Positions 45,192 through 53,651 of a stretch of 53,651 bases of DNA are shown piece after piece. The DNA comes from Rhodothermales bacterium. GTDB taxonomy: Bacteria; Bacteroidota; Rhodothermia; Rhodothermales; JANQRZ01. The stretch is from the NCBI GenBank assembly GCA_039944855.1, contig JBDUXZ010000039.1, forward strand, positions 1-53,651, in the 5' to 3' direction. The notes under the pieces are model-generated. The model was given only the letters and a program-made list of their open reading frames with translations, was not told the DNA's origin and ran no database searches. Position numbers and translations under genes: made by a program. Positions within the stretch are counted from its first letter, which is position 1. Each line of letters opens with the position of its first letter.

Positions 45192-46379
45192 TCAGTTGAG
45201 GTCGAGGCCGGCGCACTCGGCGGCTTCCTGCGCCTTCTCGCCCTGGCCGAGAGCGGCGTAGACCTGGAAGAGGGCGCGGCAGATGTCGGCGGAGTCCTCG
45301 CCGGCAGCCTCGGTGAGGGCGCGAGCGCGCTCGAGGTTCGGCATCGCCTGACCCAGCAGCGACGTCCGTTCGGCGATCGCCGCGTCTACCTCGGCCTGGC
45401 TCGCGCCGGCGTCTTCGAGTTCGCCGACGCGCTTGTTGAAGCTCGCGGCCTTGTTCTGGTAGGCGGCGCCGAGGTTGTAGAACGCATTCGCGTTCTGGGC
45501 GTCGAGTTCCGTCGCCACCATGAGTTGCTCGGCGGCCTCGTCGTACCGCTCGGCCTGGAGGAGGAGGGAGCCGTAGTTGTAGCGGTAGAGCGGGTTCTCC
45601 GGATCGGCCGCGATCCGGGCGTTGTAGGCGTCGATGGCGCGGTCGGTCTGGCCGGCACGGACGTAGGCGTTGAGGATTTCGGTCTGCAGCTCCTCGTTGT
45701 CGGGGAAGGCGGCCTGGCCCTGCTCCAGCACGCCGAGGGCATCGGCGGCGCGGTCCTCGGAAGAGAGGTAGATCCGGCCGAGGTAGATGTACGCCTCGGC
45801 GCTGTTGGCGCCCTTGTCGATCGCCATCTGGAGCGGCACGGCGGCGTCGGCGGAGTTCCCGGCGGCGAGGTAGGCGAGACCCTGGTTGAGGAAGCCGGCC
45901 GAAGAGTCGGGGAGGATCACCGTGGCGTTGTTGAAGGAGGCGGCGGCCTCGTCGTAGGCGCTCGGGTCCTCGGCGGCGCGGCGGAAGGCGCGGGCTCCGT
46001 AGTTCATCTCCGCGCCCCAGGCCACCTGCAGCCGGTTCTCGATTTCGGCGGGGGCGTGGCCGAGTTCGAGCGAGCGGTTGTACGCCTGCGTCATCTCGGC
46101 GAGGAGGTCGGCGCGCTGGGAGGCGTCGTCCATCGCTTCGGCCTTCATCCGGTAGGCCTCGCCGCGGATGAAGTAGGCCTCCTCGTTGTCGGGATCTGCT
46201 TCGATGGCGGCGGCGGTGAGTTCGAGGACGCGGTCGTAGTCCTGGTTCTTCATCTCGAGCTTCGCCCCGGTCACGTTCGGGTCGCTGCCGCAGCTATCGG
46301 CCCCGGCGACGAGGAAGGCGAGGGCGAGGAGGCCGAGCGCGAAGGGGAGGCGGACAGCGGGCATGCGGGAGAGGTCCAT
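45192..46379 (-). CDS. TPR-repeat lipoprotein
   Basis: The 395-residue protein has a membrane-targeting N terminus (LPFALGLLALAFLVAGADSC); the Cys context A-D-S-C is an imperfect lipobox, so anchoring is likely but not certain. Then come about seven tetratricopeptide repeats: ILPDSSAGFLNQGLAYLAAG, DKGANSAEAYIYLGRIYLSS, NPLYRYNYGSLLLQAERYDE and NANAFYNLGAAYQNKA among them. TPR arrays bind partner proteins at the envelope. A longer frame to 46412 exists; the ATG at 46379 fits best, with 46364 as alternative. Partner unknown. Confidence 0.88.
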   Translation of the reverse strand: MDLSRMPAVRLPFALGLLALAFLVAGADSCGSDPNVTGAKLEMKNQDYDRVLELTAAAIEADPDNEEAYFIRGEAYRMKAEAMDDASQRADLLAEMTQAYNRSLELGHAPAEIENRLQVAWGAEMNYGARAFRRAAEDPSAYDEAAASFNNATVILPDSSAGFLNQGLAYLAAGNSADAAVPLQMAIDKGANSAEAYIYLGRIYLSSEDRAADALGVLEQGQAAFPDNEELQTEILNAYVRAGQTDRAIDAYNARIAADPENPLYRYNYGSLLLQAERYDEAAEQLMVATELDAQNANAFYNLGAAYQNKAASFNKRVGELEDAGASQAEVDAAIAERTSLLGQAMPNLERARALTEAAGEDSADICRALFQVYAALGQGEKAQEAAECAGLDLN

Positions 46380-46515
46380 GATGGTGTGGCGGATAGGTTG
46401 CAAAGGGGGCACAGAGGGGAGGCCGGTGGGCAGGCCGGGCCAAAATCGGCCGGTGCGTAGAGTGGGCGGGACGCACGTCAGGGTGCCTATTCCGGTCGAC
46501 TTTGTAAGCTAACAC

Positions 46516-46523
46516 TATCTTTG
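46516..46523 (+). promoter_or_regulatory. TAnnTTTG promoter box
   Basis: TATCTTTG is an exact match to the Bacteroidota -7 box TAnnTTTG. TTTG at 46501-46504 is only 11 bp upstream and so not a proper -33 partner; none other is clear. It would start a leader of about 90 nt before the gene at 46620. The 240-bp gap is otherwise unremarkable. Confidence 0.4.
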
Positions 46524-46619
46524 GGGACCCACAACCCCGGCCGCCTGCGGGGCCGATGGAACGGGACCCCCGGCTCTCGCGTGTGCCCCCGTCTCTGGCG
46601 CTTCACCCACGCCCCCCTC

Positions 46620-47624
46620 ATGACGACCTCTTCCTCGACCTCTGCCCACCCCCGCACGACGGCGTCCGCCGGGATGCGGGCCTTTCTCACCGGCCTCATC
46701 GACTACGCCGGACTCTTCCCGCCCGCCCGGCTCCCGCTGGACGAGGCCGTCCCGAGCTTCGCCGCCTACCGGCAGACGACGGATGCGTGGATGCTGAGCC
46801 GGTTCATCTGCCCCGCCGCCCGCCTCGACGGCCTCCGCACGTACACCGACCTCTTCGAGCCGGGCCGCCCGTTCCCCGTCTCCGTGCTCGGCACCGGCGG
46901 GGCCGACGCCGAGACGTTCCTCCGCACCTTCCGCAGCGATCTCAAGGCCGCCGAGGCTTGCGAGGCGGCCCACGACGGCCGCGTCCGCGCCGACCTCTAC
47001 GAAGTCCGCTTCCCCGACGTCGTCACCGAAGCCGGGGCCGATGCCGTCGCCGAGGTGCTGCTCCGCGTAAACGAGGCCCTGGCCGATGCCGACGTTTCCT
47101 TCGAACGCATCCACGTCGAGGCCGCGTTCGCCGGAGATTGGCGCGAGACCGTCCACGGCACGATTACCGCGCTCGCCAGGCACGACGCGAACGGCGGGCC
47201 CGAGTTCGGCTTCAAAGTCCGCTGCGGCGGCGTCACGCCCGACGCGTTCCCCACGCCCGAGCAGGTCGCCTTCGTGCTCGCGACGTGCCGCGATGCCCGC
47301 GTCCCCTTCAAAGCGACGGCCGGGCTCCATCACCCCGTCCGCCATTACGACCGGCAGATCGAGGCGATGATGCACGGCTTCCTCAACGTGTTCGGCGCGG
47401 GCGTGCTCGCCCACGCGCTCGACCTCAGCGAGGCCGCACTCCGGCAGGTGCTCCGCACCGAGTCCATCAAAGCGTTCGTCTTCGACGAGGCTGGCTTCGC
47501 CTTCCAGGACCTCCGCATCTCCGCCGAGCAGGTCGCCCGCGCCCGCGCGGAGTTCGCCACGTCGTACGGGAGCTGCTCGTTCGACGAGCCGCGCGAAGAC
47601 CTCCGTGCCGCCCGGTTGTTGTAG
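46620..47624 (+). CDS. Conserved-looking protein, possible TIM-barrel fold, unknown
   Basis: A 334-residue cytoplasmic protein, not assigned to a family I know. It has a Ser/Thr-rich start (1-18), F-L-T-G-L-I-D-Y-A-G-L-F-P-P-A (about 22-36), E-F-G-F-K-V-R-C-G-G-V-T-P (about 195-208) and V-P-F-K-A-T-A-G-L-H-H-P-V-R (about 228-241). The KAT-GLHHP block with Lys and two His and the GFKVRCGG loop look like active-site loops of a beta/alpha barrel. It is followed by fumarylacetoacetase in the same direction, so a role in aromatic or amino-acid catabolism is a guess. Confidence 0.75.
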   Translation: MTTSSSTSAHPRTTASAGMRAFLTGLIDYAGLFPPARLPLDEAVPSFAAYRQTTDAWMLSRFICPAARLDGLRTYTDLFEPGRPFPVSVLGTGGADAETFLRTFRSDLKAAEACEAAHDGRVRADLYEVRFPDVVTEAGADAVAEVLLRVNEALADADVSFERIHVEAAFAGDWRETVHGTITALARHDANGGPEFGFKVRCGGVTPDAFPTPEQVAFVLATCRDARVPFKATAGLHHPVRHYDRQIEAMMHGFLNVFGAGVLAHALDLSEAALRQVLRTESIKAFVFDEAGFAFQDLRISAEQVARARAEFATSYGSCSFDEPREDLRAARLL

Positions 47625-47765
47625 CCGCTCCGCGGCGGAAAGGAGGGGTGGAGCGTGTGGAGGGAAAGGAGAGGGCACGTTTATGTCCATCCCTTCGTAG
47701 TTCTAGTTCTCCCCACGCTCTTTCATTCCCTCCATTCCTTCCTCGCCCTCCCATCCTCCCCAGAA

Positions 47766-49061
47766 ATGAACCCCACCAACGATCCCGCCCTCCGCTCGTT
47801 CGTCAAGGTCGCGCCGGACTCCCACTTCCCGATTCAGAACCTCCCGTTCGGTGTGTTCAAACGGAAGGTTGGCGGGGCGGCGCAGGTAGGCGTGGCGATC
47901 GGGGATTACGTGCTCGACCTCGCGGTGCTGGAAGATCGGAAGCTGTTCACCGGGGAATATCTCGCCGGGCGGCGGCCGTTCTCGCAGTCGTCGCTGAACC
48001 TGTTCATGGGGCTCGGCCGTCCGGCGTGGCGCGAGGCGCGGCGCACCGTGCAGGACCTCCTCCGCCACGACAACGCGACGCTCCGCGACGACGAAGCCCT
48101 CCGCGAGCAGGCCCTCGTGCCCATCGACGAGGTCGAGATGCTGCTGCCCGCCCACGTCGGCGACTACACCGATTTCTACTCGTCGCGGCAGCACGCCACG
48201 AACGTCGGCTCGATGTTCCGCGACCCGGACAACGCGCTCCTCCCAAACTGGCTGCACCTCCCCGTCGGTTACCACGGCCGCGCGTCATCCGTCGTCGTCA
48301 GCGGGACCGACGTGGTGCGGCCCCACGGCCAACTCAAGCCGAGCGACGACGCGCCGCCCGTCTTCGGCACCTCGAAGCTCCTCGACTTTGAACTCGAGAT
48401 GGGTTTCTTCGTCGGGCCCGGCAACGAACTCGGCTGGCCCATCCCCATCGACGACGCCGACGAGCACATCTTCGGCCTCGTCCTCGTCAACGACTGGAGC
48501 GCGCGCGACATCCAGAAGTGGGAGTACGTCCCGCTCGGGCCGTTCCTCGGCAAGAGCTTCGCCACGAGCGTCAGCCCGTGGGTCGTGATGCTGGAGGCGC
48601 TCGAACCGTTCCGCGTCCCCGGCGAGCCGCAGACCGAAGAGGCCGGGAATCCCGCAATCCTCGACTACCTCAAGCAGCGGGACGACCGCTCGTTCGACAT
48701 CCACCTCGAAGTGGCGTTGCAGGCGGAGGGGATGAAGCGGCCCGCCGTCATCGCCCGGTCGAACACGCAAAACCTGTACTGGAGCGTCGAGCAGCAGCTC
48801 ACGCACCACACCGTCAACGGCTGCAACGCGCGCCCCGGCGACCTCATGGCGAGCGGCACGATCAGCGGCACCGACGAGGGCTCGTACGGCAGCATGCTGG
48901 AACTCTCGTGGCGTGGCTCGAAGCCGCTCCAACTCCCCGGTGGCGGCGAGCGGAAGTTCCTCCAAGACGGCGACCTCGTCACGATGACCGGCTGGGCGCA
49001 GGGCGACGGCTACCGCGTTGGTTTCGGGGAAGTAGCGGGCCGCGTGAAGCCGGCGATTTGA
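47766..49061 (+). CDS. fahA: Fumarylacetoacetase
   Basis: Last step of tyrosine/homogentisate breakdown: splits fumarylacetoacetate to fumarate and acetoacetate. The 431-residue enzyme has the N-terminal SH3-like domain ([20 protein letters not shown]), catalytic H-E region [17 protein letters not shown], metal ligands in [18 protein letters not shown] (Glu) and [20 protein letters not shown] (Asp), and G-T-I-S-G near the end. Length fits the animal/bacterial FAH, not the short FAH-like hydrolases. It lies 141 bp behind the unknown protein, a gap rich in GGAA/CTCC stretches. Confidence 0.95.
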   Translation: MNPTNDPALRSFVKVAPDSHFPIQNLPFGVFKRKVGGAAQVGVAIGDYVLDLAVLEDRKLFTGEYLAGRRPFSQSSLNLFMGLGRPAWREARRTVQDLLRHDNATLRDDEALREQALVPIDEVEMLLPAHVGDYTDFYSSRQHATNVGSMFRDPDNALLPNWLHLPVGYHGRASSVVVSGTDVVRPHGQLKPSDDAPPVFGTSKLLDFELEMGFFVGPGNELGWPIPIDDADEHIFGLVLVNDWSARDIQKWEYVPLGPFLGKSFATSVSPWVVMLEALEPFRVPGEPQTEEAGNPAILDYLKQRDDRSFDIHLEVALQAEGMKRPAVIARSNTQNLYWSVEQQLTHHTVNGCNARPGDLMASGTISGTDEGSYGSMLELSWRGSKPLQLPGGGERKFLQDGDLVTMTGWAQGDGYRVGFGEVAGRVKPAI

Positions 49062-49196
49062 CGGGGTTCCGCGTCGCGCTGCGATGACGGCTGCGGGTTC
49101 CGAACGGAGCCCACAGCCCCGAAGCGGAACGGGAGGAATGGGACGCATCGGCGCGCCGAACCGCGCGAAATGAAGCGGTATGGCCGTTCAAAAAGG

Positions 49197-49225
49197 TTGG
49201 CGCCGCCTGGGAACACGGTTATATT
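49197..49225 (+). promoter_or_regulatory. queA promoter
   Basis: TTGGCG (49197-49202) and TATATT (49220-49225) are separated by exactly 17 bp, a clean sigma70-like promoter about 95 bp before the queA start. It lies in a 262-bp gap after fahA, where no terminator is obvious. Confidence 0.7.
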
Positions 49226-49323
49226 AGCGGCCGATCTGTGGGTGGGGTTCACGACGCCTTCACGTTTTTCGGACGTATGCCCCTGCCCGCTGTGCTCCCG
49301 ACTCACCGCTTGCCCCCCGTCAT

Positions 49324-50418
49324 ATGAGTAGCGTTGCTACCGCGCCTCGCATTTTCCGCCCCACCCTCTCGCTGAAGCTCTCGGACTTCGACTACGAGTA
49401 CCCGAAGAAGCTCATCGCCAAGTATCCGGCGGAACCGCGTGACAGCGCTCGGCTGATGGTCGTGAACCGGAAAGAGCGGACTGTCGACCACCGCACCTTC
49501 CGCGACGTCGTCGACTACTTCAACGAGGGCGACGTGCTCGTGGTGAACAACACGAAGGTGTTTCCCGCACGGCTCTTCGGCAACAAGGAGAAGACGGGCG
49601 CCCGCATCGAGGTCTTCCTCCTCCGCGAGCTCAACCGCGACAGCCGGCTGTGGGACGTGATCGTCAACCCCGCCCGCAAGATCCGCGTCGGCAACAAGCT
49701 CTACTTCGATAACGGCCTCGTCGCCGAGGTCGTGGACAACACGACGAGCCGGGGCCGGACGATCCGCTTCATCTTCGACGGCACGTGCGAGGAGCTCTAC
49801 GAGCAGATCGACGAGATCGGCAACACGCCGATCCCGCCGTACATCAAGCGCGACGCGGAGGACGACGACAAGGAGCGCTACCAGACGATGTTCGCGCAGC
49901 GCCGCGGCGCCGTCGCCGCGCCGACCGCCGGGCTCCACTTCACCCCGGAGCTGATCGCCGACCTCGAAGCGAAGGGCGTCACGGTCTGCCCGGTCACGCT
50001 CCACATCGGGCTCGGGACGTTCCGCCCGGTCGAAGTCGAGGACCTCACGAAGCACCGGATGGACTCGGAGAACTTCATCGTCGAGGATCACGAGTGCGAG
50101 GCGATCAACCGCGCGCTCGCCTCGCCGCACAACAAGGTGACCGTCGTCGGGACGACGTGCGTGCGCGCCCTCGAGTCGAGCATCTCGGCGAACGGCGGGC
50201 TGAAGTCGGGCTCGGGCTGGACCGACAAGTTCATCTACCCGCCCTACGAGTTCCGCATCGCCGAGCAACTCATCACCAACTTCCACATGCCGAAGTCGAC
50301 GCTGCTGATGCTGGTCTCGGCGTTCTCGGACCGCGAGCTGATGATCCACGCCTACGAGCAGGCCGTCGAGCAGGAGTACCGGCTGTTCTCCTTCGGCGAC
50401 GCGATGATCATCGTGTAG
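49324..50418 (+). CDS. queA: tRNA preQ1(34) S-adenosylmethionine ribosyltransferase-isomerase
   Basis: Transfers the ribosyl unit of S-adenosylmethionine to preQ1 in tRNA, giving epoxyqueuosine. The 364-residue sequence has KLSDFDYEYPKKLIAKYPAE, DVLVVNNTKVFPARLFG, NTPIPPYIKR, ERYQTMFAQRRGAVAAPTAG, L-H-I-G-L-G-T-F-R-P-V, VGTTCVRALES, and the end LLMLVSAFSDRELMIHAYEQ: all family blocks. It has a 16-residue N-terminal extension. A repeat begins at its stop codon. Confidence 0.96.
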   Translation: MSSVATAPRIFRPTLSLKLSDFDYEYPKKLIAKYPAEPRDSARLMVVNRKERTVDHRTFRDVVDYFNEGDVLVVNNTKVFPARLFGNKEKTGARIEVFLLRELNRDSRLWDVIVNPARKIRVGNKLYFDNGLVAEVVDNTTSRGRTIRFIFDGTCEELYEQIDEIGNTPIPPYIKRDAEDDDKERYQTMFAQRRGAVAAPTAGLHFTPELIADLEAKGVTVCPVTLHIGLGTFRPVEVEDLTKHRMDSENFIVEDHECEAINRALASPHNKVTVVGTTCVRALESSISANGGLKSGSGWTDKFIYPPYEFRIAEQLITNFHMPKSTLLMLVSAFSDRELMIHAYEQAVEQEYRLFSFGDAMIIV

Positions 50419-50450
50419 TCCGTCGTCATTGGCTCGTTGTCCGTTGCTGA
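50416..50450. repeat. Short repeat copy at queA stop
   Basis: TAGTCCGTCGTCATTGGCTC and the following bases are about 85% identical to 15364-15398 at the end of the second permease gene; both begin on a TAG stop codon. The start codon assigned to the next gene, TTG at 50437, lies within this repeat. Confidence 0.6.
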
Positions 50451-50913
50451 CTTGTTTTTCTCCAAGACCATTGAGCTTGAGCTTCGGGAAGAACGGGGGG
50501 CTGTTGTCGCCCGGCTTCGTGAGCGAACGAAGTGGCGGTTCTTCGCTTGGCGGCTACGACTCTCAGGGCTCGTTAAAGAGACCTCGTTCTGGTTCTGCCT
50601 TCGGGGTCTGTGGCTCGGTGCCGCGATGATTGTCATCCGAGGAGTAATCGAAGAGCGGAAGGGCGGATCGTATTTGCAAGCACAAGCCGGCTTGGCTGCG
50701 TGGGCAATCCTCGTGAACGGGTTATTCGCATTCATGTGCACGGCCGCGATGATATCCATGCTACAGCGAGGAATACTGGATCCTATGGGGTTCTTTCTCT
50801 TCCCTGGGCTCATTGGATACTTCGTCGGATCTCTAGTTTGGGCACACAAGCGCTATGTACCTCGCGCCATTGATTTGTTAAAGGACGCAGTCTTTCCGCC
50901 GAAGGCTGGGTAA
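50437..50913 (+). CDS. Unknown membrane protein coupled to ispD
   Basis: About 158 residues from TTG at 50437, with three hydrophobic helices (FCLRGLWLGAAMIVIRG, LAAWAILVNGLFAFMCTAAM, MGFFLFPGLIGYFVGSLVWA) after a charged N terminus (LELREERGAVVARLRER). No family recognised. GC is clearly lower than neighbours, and codon choice differs, so it may be acquired. Its stop and the ispD ATG overlap (TAATG at 50911-50915), which supports translation. The start codon is uncertain because a repeat covers it. Confidence 0.62.
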   Translation: MSVADLFFSKTIELELREERGAVVARLRERTKWRFFAWRLRLSGLVKETSFWFCLRGLWLGAAMIVIRGVIEERKGGSYLQAQAGLAAWAILVNGLFAFMCTAAMISMLQRGILDPMGFFLFPGLIGYFVGSLVWAHKRYVPRAIDLLKDAVFPPKAG

Positions 50914-51632
50914 TGCATAGTGGTGAGACTACCGTATTAATCCCCGCCGCCGGATCGGGGCGCCGGATGGGGGGCGAGCGCAAGCAGTTCCGTACGCTCG
51001 GCGGTGCGCCCGTCCTCGTGCGGACGCTGGAGGTGTTCGAGCGGCACGCCGAGGTGGGTGCGCTCGTCGTCGTCGGGCCAGTGGGGGAGACGAATGCGCT
51101 ACGCAACGAACTACGAGACTACGGTCTCACGAAGCTCCACGCTGTCGTCGAGGGCGGGGCGACACGGCAGGCCTCGGTTGGGCGCGGGCTCGATGCGCTC
51201 CCGGCTGAGACCGAGATCGTGCTCGTCCACGATGCCGTCCGCCCGTTCCTCCCAGCTGATGCGCTGAGTGCGGTGGTCGAAGCCGCCCGCGCGCACGGCG
51301 CCGCCGCGCTCGCCATCCCGGTGGCCGACACGGTCCGGCGCGGCGACGAGACGTTCGGGGAGACGGTCCCGCGCGACGGGCTCTGGCGGATGCAGACGCC
51401 ACAGGCCTTCCGGCTGGACCTGCTCCGCGAAGCCCACGCCCGCTTCGCCGGCGTCCCCGGCACCGACGAGGTCGAACTCGTGCAGCGGCTCGGCCGGGCG
51501 GTGCGGATCGTCGAGGGTAGCGCGCTCACGTTCAAGATCACCACGCCTGCCGACTGGACGCTCGCCGAGGCGCTGTGGCCTTTTTGGGAAAGGGAGTGGG
51601 CGCGCGCGGAGGATGGGGAGCGGCGGCTGTAG
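50913..51632 (+). CDS. ispD: 2-C-methyl-D-erythritol 4-phosphate cytidylyltransferase
   Basis: Third step of the MEP isoprenoid pathway: MEP plus CTP to CDP-ME. The 239-residue protein has V-L-I-P-A-A-G-S-G-R-R-M (about 8-19, CTP loop), KQFRTLGGAPVL, GGATRQASVGRGL, VLVHDAVRPFL and QTPQAFRLDLL, with D-E-V-E-L near the end, all IspD motifs. Start overlaps the membrane protein gene by one base and lies 39 bp before ispF, the usual partner. Confidence 0.95.
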   Translation: MHSGETTVLIPAAGSGRRMGGERKQFRTLGGAPVLVRTLEVFERHAEVGALVVVGPVGETNALRNELRDYGLTKLHAVVEGGATRQASVGRGLDALPAETEIVLVHDAVRPFLPADALSAVVEAARAHGAAALAIPVADTVRRGDETFGETVPRDGLWRMQTPQAFRLDLLREAHARFAGVPGTDEVELVQRLGRAVRIVEGSALTFKITTPADWTLAEALWPFWEREWARAEDGERRL

Positions 51633-51671
51633 TTTCCGTCCCCTCGTGCTCTCACCCCTCCCTGTTTCGCC

Positions 51672-52148
51672 GTGCGCATCGGAATTGGCTACGACGTCCA
51701 CCGCCTCGCCGAAGGCCGCCCGCTCATCCTCGGCGGCGTCCACATCCCGCACGACCGAGGGCTCGACGGCCATTCCGACGCCGACGTGCTCGTCCACGCG
51801 ATCATCGATGCGCTCCTCGGCGCCGCTGCCCTCGGCGATATCGGCCAGCACTTCCCCGACACCGATGCCGAGTGGAAAGGGGCCGACAGCATGAAGCTGC
51901 TCGCGCACGTCCGGGGCCTCGTCCGCGAGGCAGGCTATAACGTCGGCAATGTGGACGCCGTCGTCGTCCTGCAACGGCCAAAGCTCCGTCCGCACATCGA
52001 CGCGATGCGCGCGAATATCGCCGACGTACTCGGCGTCGAGATCGGTCAGGTGGCCGTGAAAGCGACGACGGGGGAGACGATGGGCTTCGTCGGGCGCGAA
52101 GAAGGAGCCGCCGTGCACGCCGTCTGCCTGCTGCTCGCCGATGGGTGA
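51672..52148 (+). CDS. ispF: 2-C-methyl-D-erythritol 2,4-cyclodiphosphate synthase
   Basis: Fifth MEP-pathway step, releasing CMP to form MEcPP. The 158-residue product (GTG start) has [10 protein letters not shown] (Asp, His for zinc), [33 protein letters not shown] and [16 protein letters not shown], the full family pattern, at the standard length. It overlaps the DedA gene by 8 bp. Confidence 0.96.
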   Translation: MRIGIGYDVHRLAEGRPLILGGVHIPHDRGLDGHSDADVLVHAIIDALLGAAALGDIGQHFPDTDAEWKGADSMKLLAHVRGLVREAGYNVGNVDAVVVLQRPKLRPHIDAMRANIADVLGVEIGQVAVKATTGETMGFVGREEGAAVHAVCLLLADG

Positions 52149-52809
52149 GCTCCTCGGCGATATCGTCACGTGGATGCAGGGGCTCTCGCCGGTGTGGATC
52201 TACGTCACCGTGTTCGGCGTCGCGTATCTCGAAAACGTCGTCCCGCCGATTCCCGGCGACATGATCGTCGTGTTCGGCGGTTACCTCGCCGGATTGGGGC
52301 AGGTCGGACTCGTCCCCGTCATCCTGCTCGCGACGGTCGCGGGCACGCTCGGATTCATGTCGATGTACGCGGTGGGGCGAACGGTCGGGGAGGCCGTGTT
52401 GGACCCGGATCGAATGCGGTGGATTCCGAAGCAGGCGGCGTGGAAGGTGCGCGCGTGGCTGCAGAAGTACGGCTACGGCGTCGTCGCGGCAAACCGATTT
52501 CTGAGCGGGGCGCGGGCCGTCATCTCGCTCATGGTCGGTGTCGCCCGGATGCCGGCGGGGCCGGTCGCGGTGTGGGCCGCGTTGAGCGCGGCGGTGTGGA
52601 CCGGGATCATTGCCTACCTCGGTGCCGTGGTCGGAGACAACTGGGCCTTAGTCGGCGAGTGGCTGAAGCGGTATGGGCAAGGCGTCACCGTCGTGCTCGT
52701 CGTCGTGGCTGTGGTTTACGTCGGCCTGAAGGCATGGCAGCGGCGGGCGGGCTCTCAAAGAAACGGCGAAGACCCCAAAACGGGGATTTCGGACGCTCCG
52801 GAGAGTTGA
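52141..52809 (+). CDS. DedA family membrane protein
   Basis: The 222-residue protein has the DedA/SNARE-associated pattern: [22 protein letters not shown] (about 31-52), two more helices, a membrane-embedded Arg segment [17 protein letters not shown] (about 119-135) and a last helix [20 protein letters not shown]. DedA proteins are undecaprenyl-phosphate or lipid flippases/transporters for the cell envelope. It overlaps ispF and probably belongs to the ispDF operon. Its stop overlaps the -35 box of the tRNA promoter. Confidence 0.92.
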   Translation: MGELLGDIVTWMQGLSPVWIYVTVFGVAYLENVVPPIPGDMIVVFGGYLAGLGQVGLVPVILLATVAGTLGFMSMYAVGRTVGEAVLDPDRMRWIPKQAAWKVRAWLQKYGYGVVAANRFLSGARAVISLMVGVARMPAGPVAVWAALSAAVWTGIIAYLGAVVGDNWALVGEWLKRYGQGVTVVLVVVAVVYVGLKAWQRRAGSQRNGEDPKTGISDAPES

Positions 52810-52834
52810 CAGCGGACAGAACGCTCCCTACCTT
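52806..52834 (+). promoter_or_regulatory. Consensus promoter of tRNA-tuf operon
   Basis: TTGACA (52806-52811), a perfect -35, is 17 bp from TACCTT (52829-52834), a match to the TAnnTT -10 type. The DedA stop codon TGA (52807-52809) lies inside the -35. The tRNA-Thr start is at 52871, so RNA begins about 30 nt before it. This is the strongest promoter in the window, as expected for tRNAs and EF-Tu. Confidence 0.85.
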
Positions 52835-52870
52835 TCCTGTCTGTCTGCGCGCGTTAGATCTGCCATTCAG

Positions 52871-52943
52871 GCTGGCGTAGCTCAACTGGTAGAGCAGCTG
52901 ATTTGTAATCAGCAGGTTGGGGGTTCGAGTCCCTTCGCCAGCT
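52871..52943 (+). tRNA. tRNA-Thr (anticodon TGT)
   Basis: Acceptor stem GCTGGCG/CGCCAGC, D-loop TAGCTCAACTGGTAGAGCA, anticodon stem GCTGA/TCAGC around TTTGTAA (TGT, reads ACA), T-loop GGTTCGAGTC and discriminator T. No CCA is encoded. First gene of the tRNA-tuf cluster. Confidence 0.97.
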
Positions 52944-52992
52944 CTGCTCGCCGGCTGTGAAACGCTGGCAGTCTTGACGTGCTGATACACCT

Positions 52993-53075
<83 letters not shown>

Positions 53076-53080
53076 CAAAA

Positions 53081-53091
53081 GGTTTGAGGTT
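53081..53091. repeat. GGTTTGAGGTT repeat in tRNA spacer
   Basis: This 11-mer is an exact inverse copy of 14115-14125. The spacer 53076-53148 also holds GGGTTTGAAGAAGCCC, an inverted repeat of 16 bp; the rest shows nothing. Confidence 0.5.
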
Positions 53092-53148
53092 GGAAGTTCT
53101 GGGTTTGAAGAAGCCCACAACTCTCGACCTCGCACCTCCGACCCGTTT

Positions 53149-53225
<77 letters not shown>

Positions 53226-53236
53226 ATGTAGTATCC

Positions 53237-53308
<72 letters not shown>

Positions 53309-53511
53309 CCACGGCGTTCGAAGCGCCGCCCGGTACGCCGTCGATGACGGCCCGGGCGTGCGACCCGGCGCCGCGTGGCGTGTCCCACGCCCGTCTCATC
53401 GGGTGCGCCCGATGGGGCCAGGGGATGCGCCTTTTTGCTATACCCCTCGTTCTTCCGCGTTGCGCCAGCGACGCCCCTCATTCCACTCCGCATCACCAGT
53501 AAGCAAAGGCC
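53309..53511 (+). other. tuf leader with two hairpins
   Basis: The 203-nt leader between the last tRNA and tuf has stems CGGGCGTG/CACGCCCG (53353-53360 with 53386-53393) and CATCGGG/CCCGATG (53397-53403 with 53408-53414), then a T-run at 53431-53435 (CCTTTTTGC). This could attenuate or process the tRNA-tuf transcript. The AAAGG before the ATG at 53512 is a good ribosome binding site. Confidence 0.5.
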
Positions 53512-53651
53512 ATGGCAAAGGAAACGTTTCAGCGCACGAAGCCGCACGTGAACGTCGGCACGATCGGCCACGTCGACCACGGGAAGACCACGCTCACGGC
53601 GGCGATCACGTCGGTGCTCTCGCTGAAGTCCGGCGGCGAGGCGCGGTCCTT
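53512..53651 (+). CDS. tuf: Elongation factor Tu (5' end only)
   Basis: GTPase that brings aminoacyl-tRNA to the ribosome. Only the first 46 codons are inside the window. They read [20 protein letters not shown] and on into [12 protein letters not shown], with the P-loop GHVDHGKT (about 19-26). The ATG is at 53512, with AAAGG upstream. The tRNA cluster before it is the classical EF-Tu neighbourhood. Confidence 0.97.
   Translation, partial: MAKETFQRTKPHVNVGTIGHVDHGKTTLTAAITSVLSLKSGGEARS

Noticed and set aside
53519-53531. GGAAACGTTTCAG, operator-like palindrome
   Set aside because: Lies inside the tuf coding sequence and encodes the N terminus; not in a promoter.

Overview
The window reads as chromosomal DNA of a high-GC bacterium of the Rhodothermota/Bacteroidota group (Rhodothermales, Salinibacter/Rubricoccaceae-like). 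The evidence is a secreted protein with a type IX secretion C-terminal sorting domain (29162-30397), a Bacteroidota-type serine palmitoyltransferase, three proline-rich TonB proteins, DUF5683 directly behind parAB, DUF1573 and DUF547 proteins, and few strong Shine-Dalgarno sequences. The group assignment is inference; no rRNA lies in the window. Several promoters can be read as TTGnnn-17 bp-TATATT or TACCTT, intermediate between the standard sigma70 form and the Bacteroidota TAnnTTTG box.

Layout. 1-6.5 kb: two related small lipoproteins, a rhomboid protease, then a minus-strand run of glycosyltransferase, serine palmitoyltransferase, GNAT protein and HAD phosphatase that looks like a sphingolipid module. 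6.5-12 kb: DUF5683-ParB-ParA, then a divergent UvrD-type helicase with a GNAT gene. 12-12.7 kb: an antitoxin and a PIN toxin broken by one stop codon. 12.8-16.2 kb: two MacB/FtsX permeases and rpiA. 16.2-18.8 kb: three tandem TonB genes. 18.8-24 kb: VanZ-like protein, bifunctional NAD(P)HX repair enzyme, Ig-like lipoprotein and glutamate dehydrogenase. 24-29.2 kb: rRNA/tRNA methyltransferase, alanine dehydrogenase, AhpC/TSA protein, BtuF-like protein overlapping alanine racemase. 29.2-33.9 kb: sorting-domain propeller protein, OmpR-type regulator, histidine kinase, PPK2. 34-41.9 kb: large FtsX permease, small unknown protein, fused 2-oxoacid dehydrogenase E1, DUF1573, DUF547, outer-membrane-like protein. 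41.9-46.4 kb: a MITE, MOSC protein, a lipoprotein, CDP-alcohol phosphatidyltransferase, cystathionine gamma-synthase/lyase, TPR lipoprotein. 46.6-53.65 kb: an unknown conserved protein with fumarylacetoacetase, queA, a membrane protein coupled to ispD, ispF, DedA, then tRNA-Thr, -Tyr, -Gly, -Thr and the start of tuf.

How genes connect. Amino-acid and 2-oxoacid metabolism recurs (glutamate and alanine dehydrogenases, alanine racemase, E1, fumarylacetoacetase, MetB-like). Palindromic sites of the type TCGGAAGCGCTTCCGA lie in the promoter regions of serine palmitoyltransferase, glutamate dehydrogenase and E1, which suggests one shared regulator. Intergenic DNA is rich in small repeats: a two-copy REP-like palindrome, a 141-bp MITE with TTA target duplication, and families of short degenerate repeats next to stop and start codons. 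No CRISPR array, prophage, rRNA or intact transposase was seen. The strongest leads for new biology are the sphingolipid cluster with its operator, the shared operator set, and the alternative hairpins between the response regulator and kinase genes.
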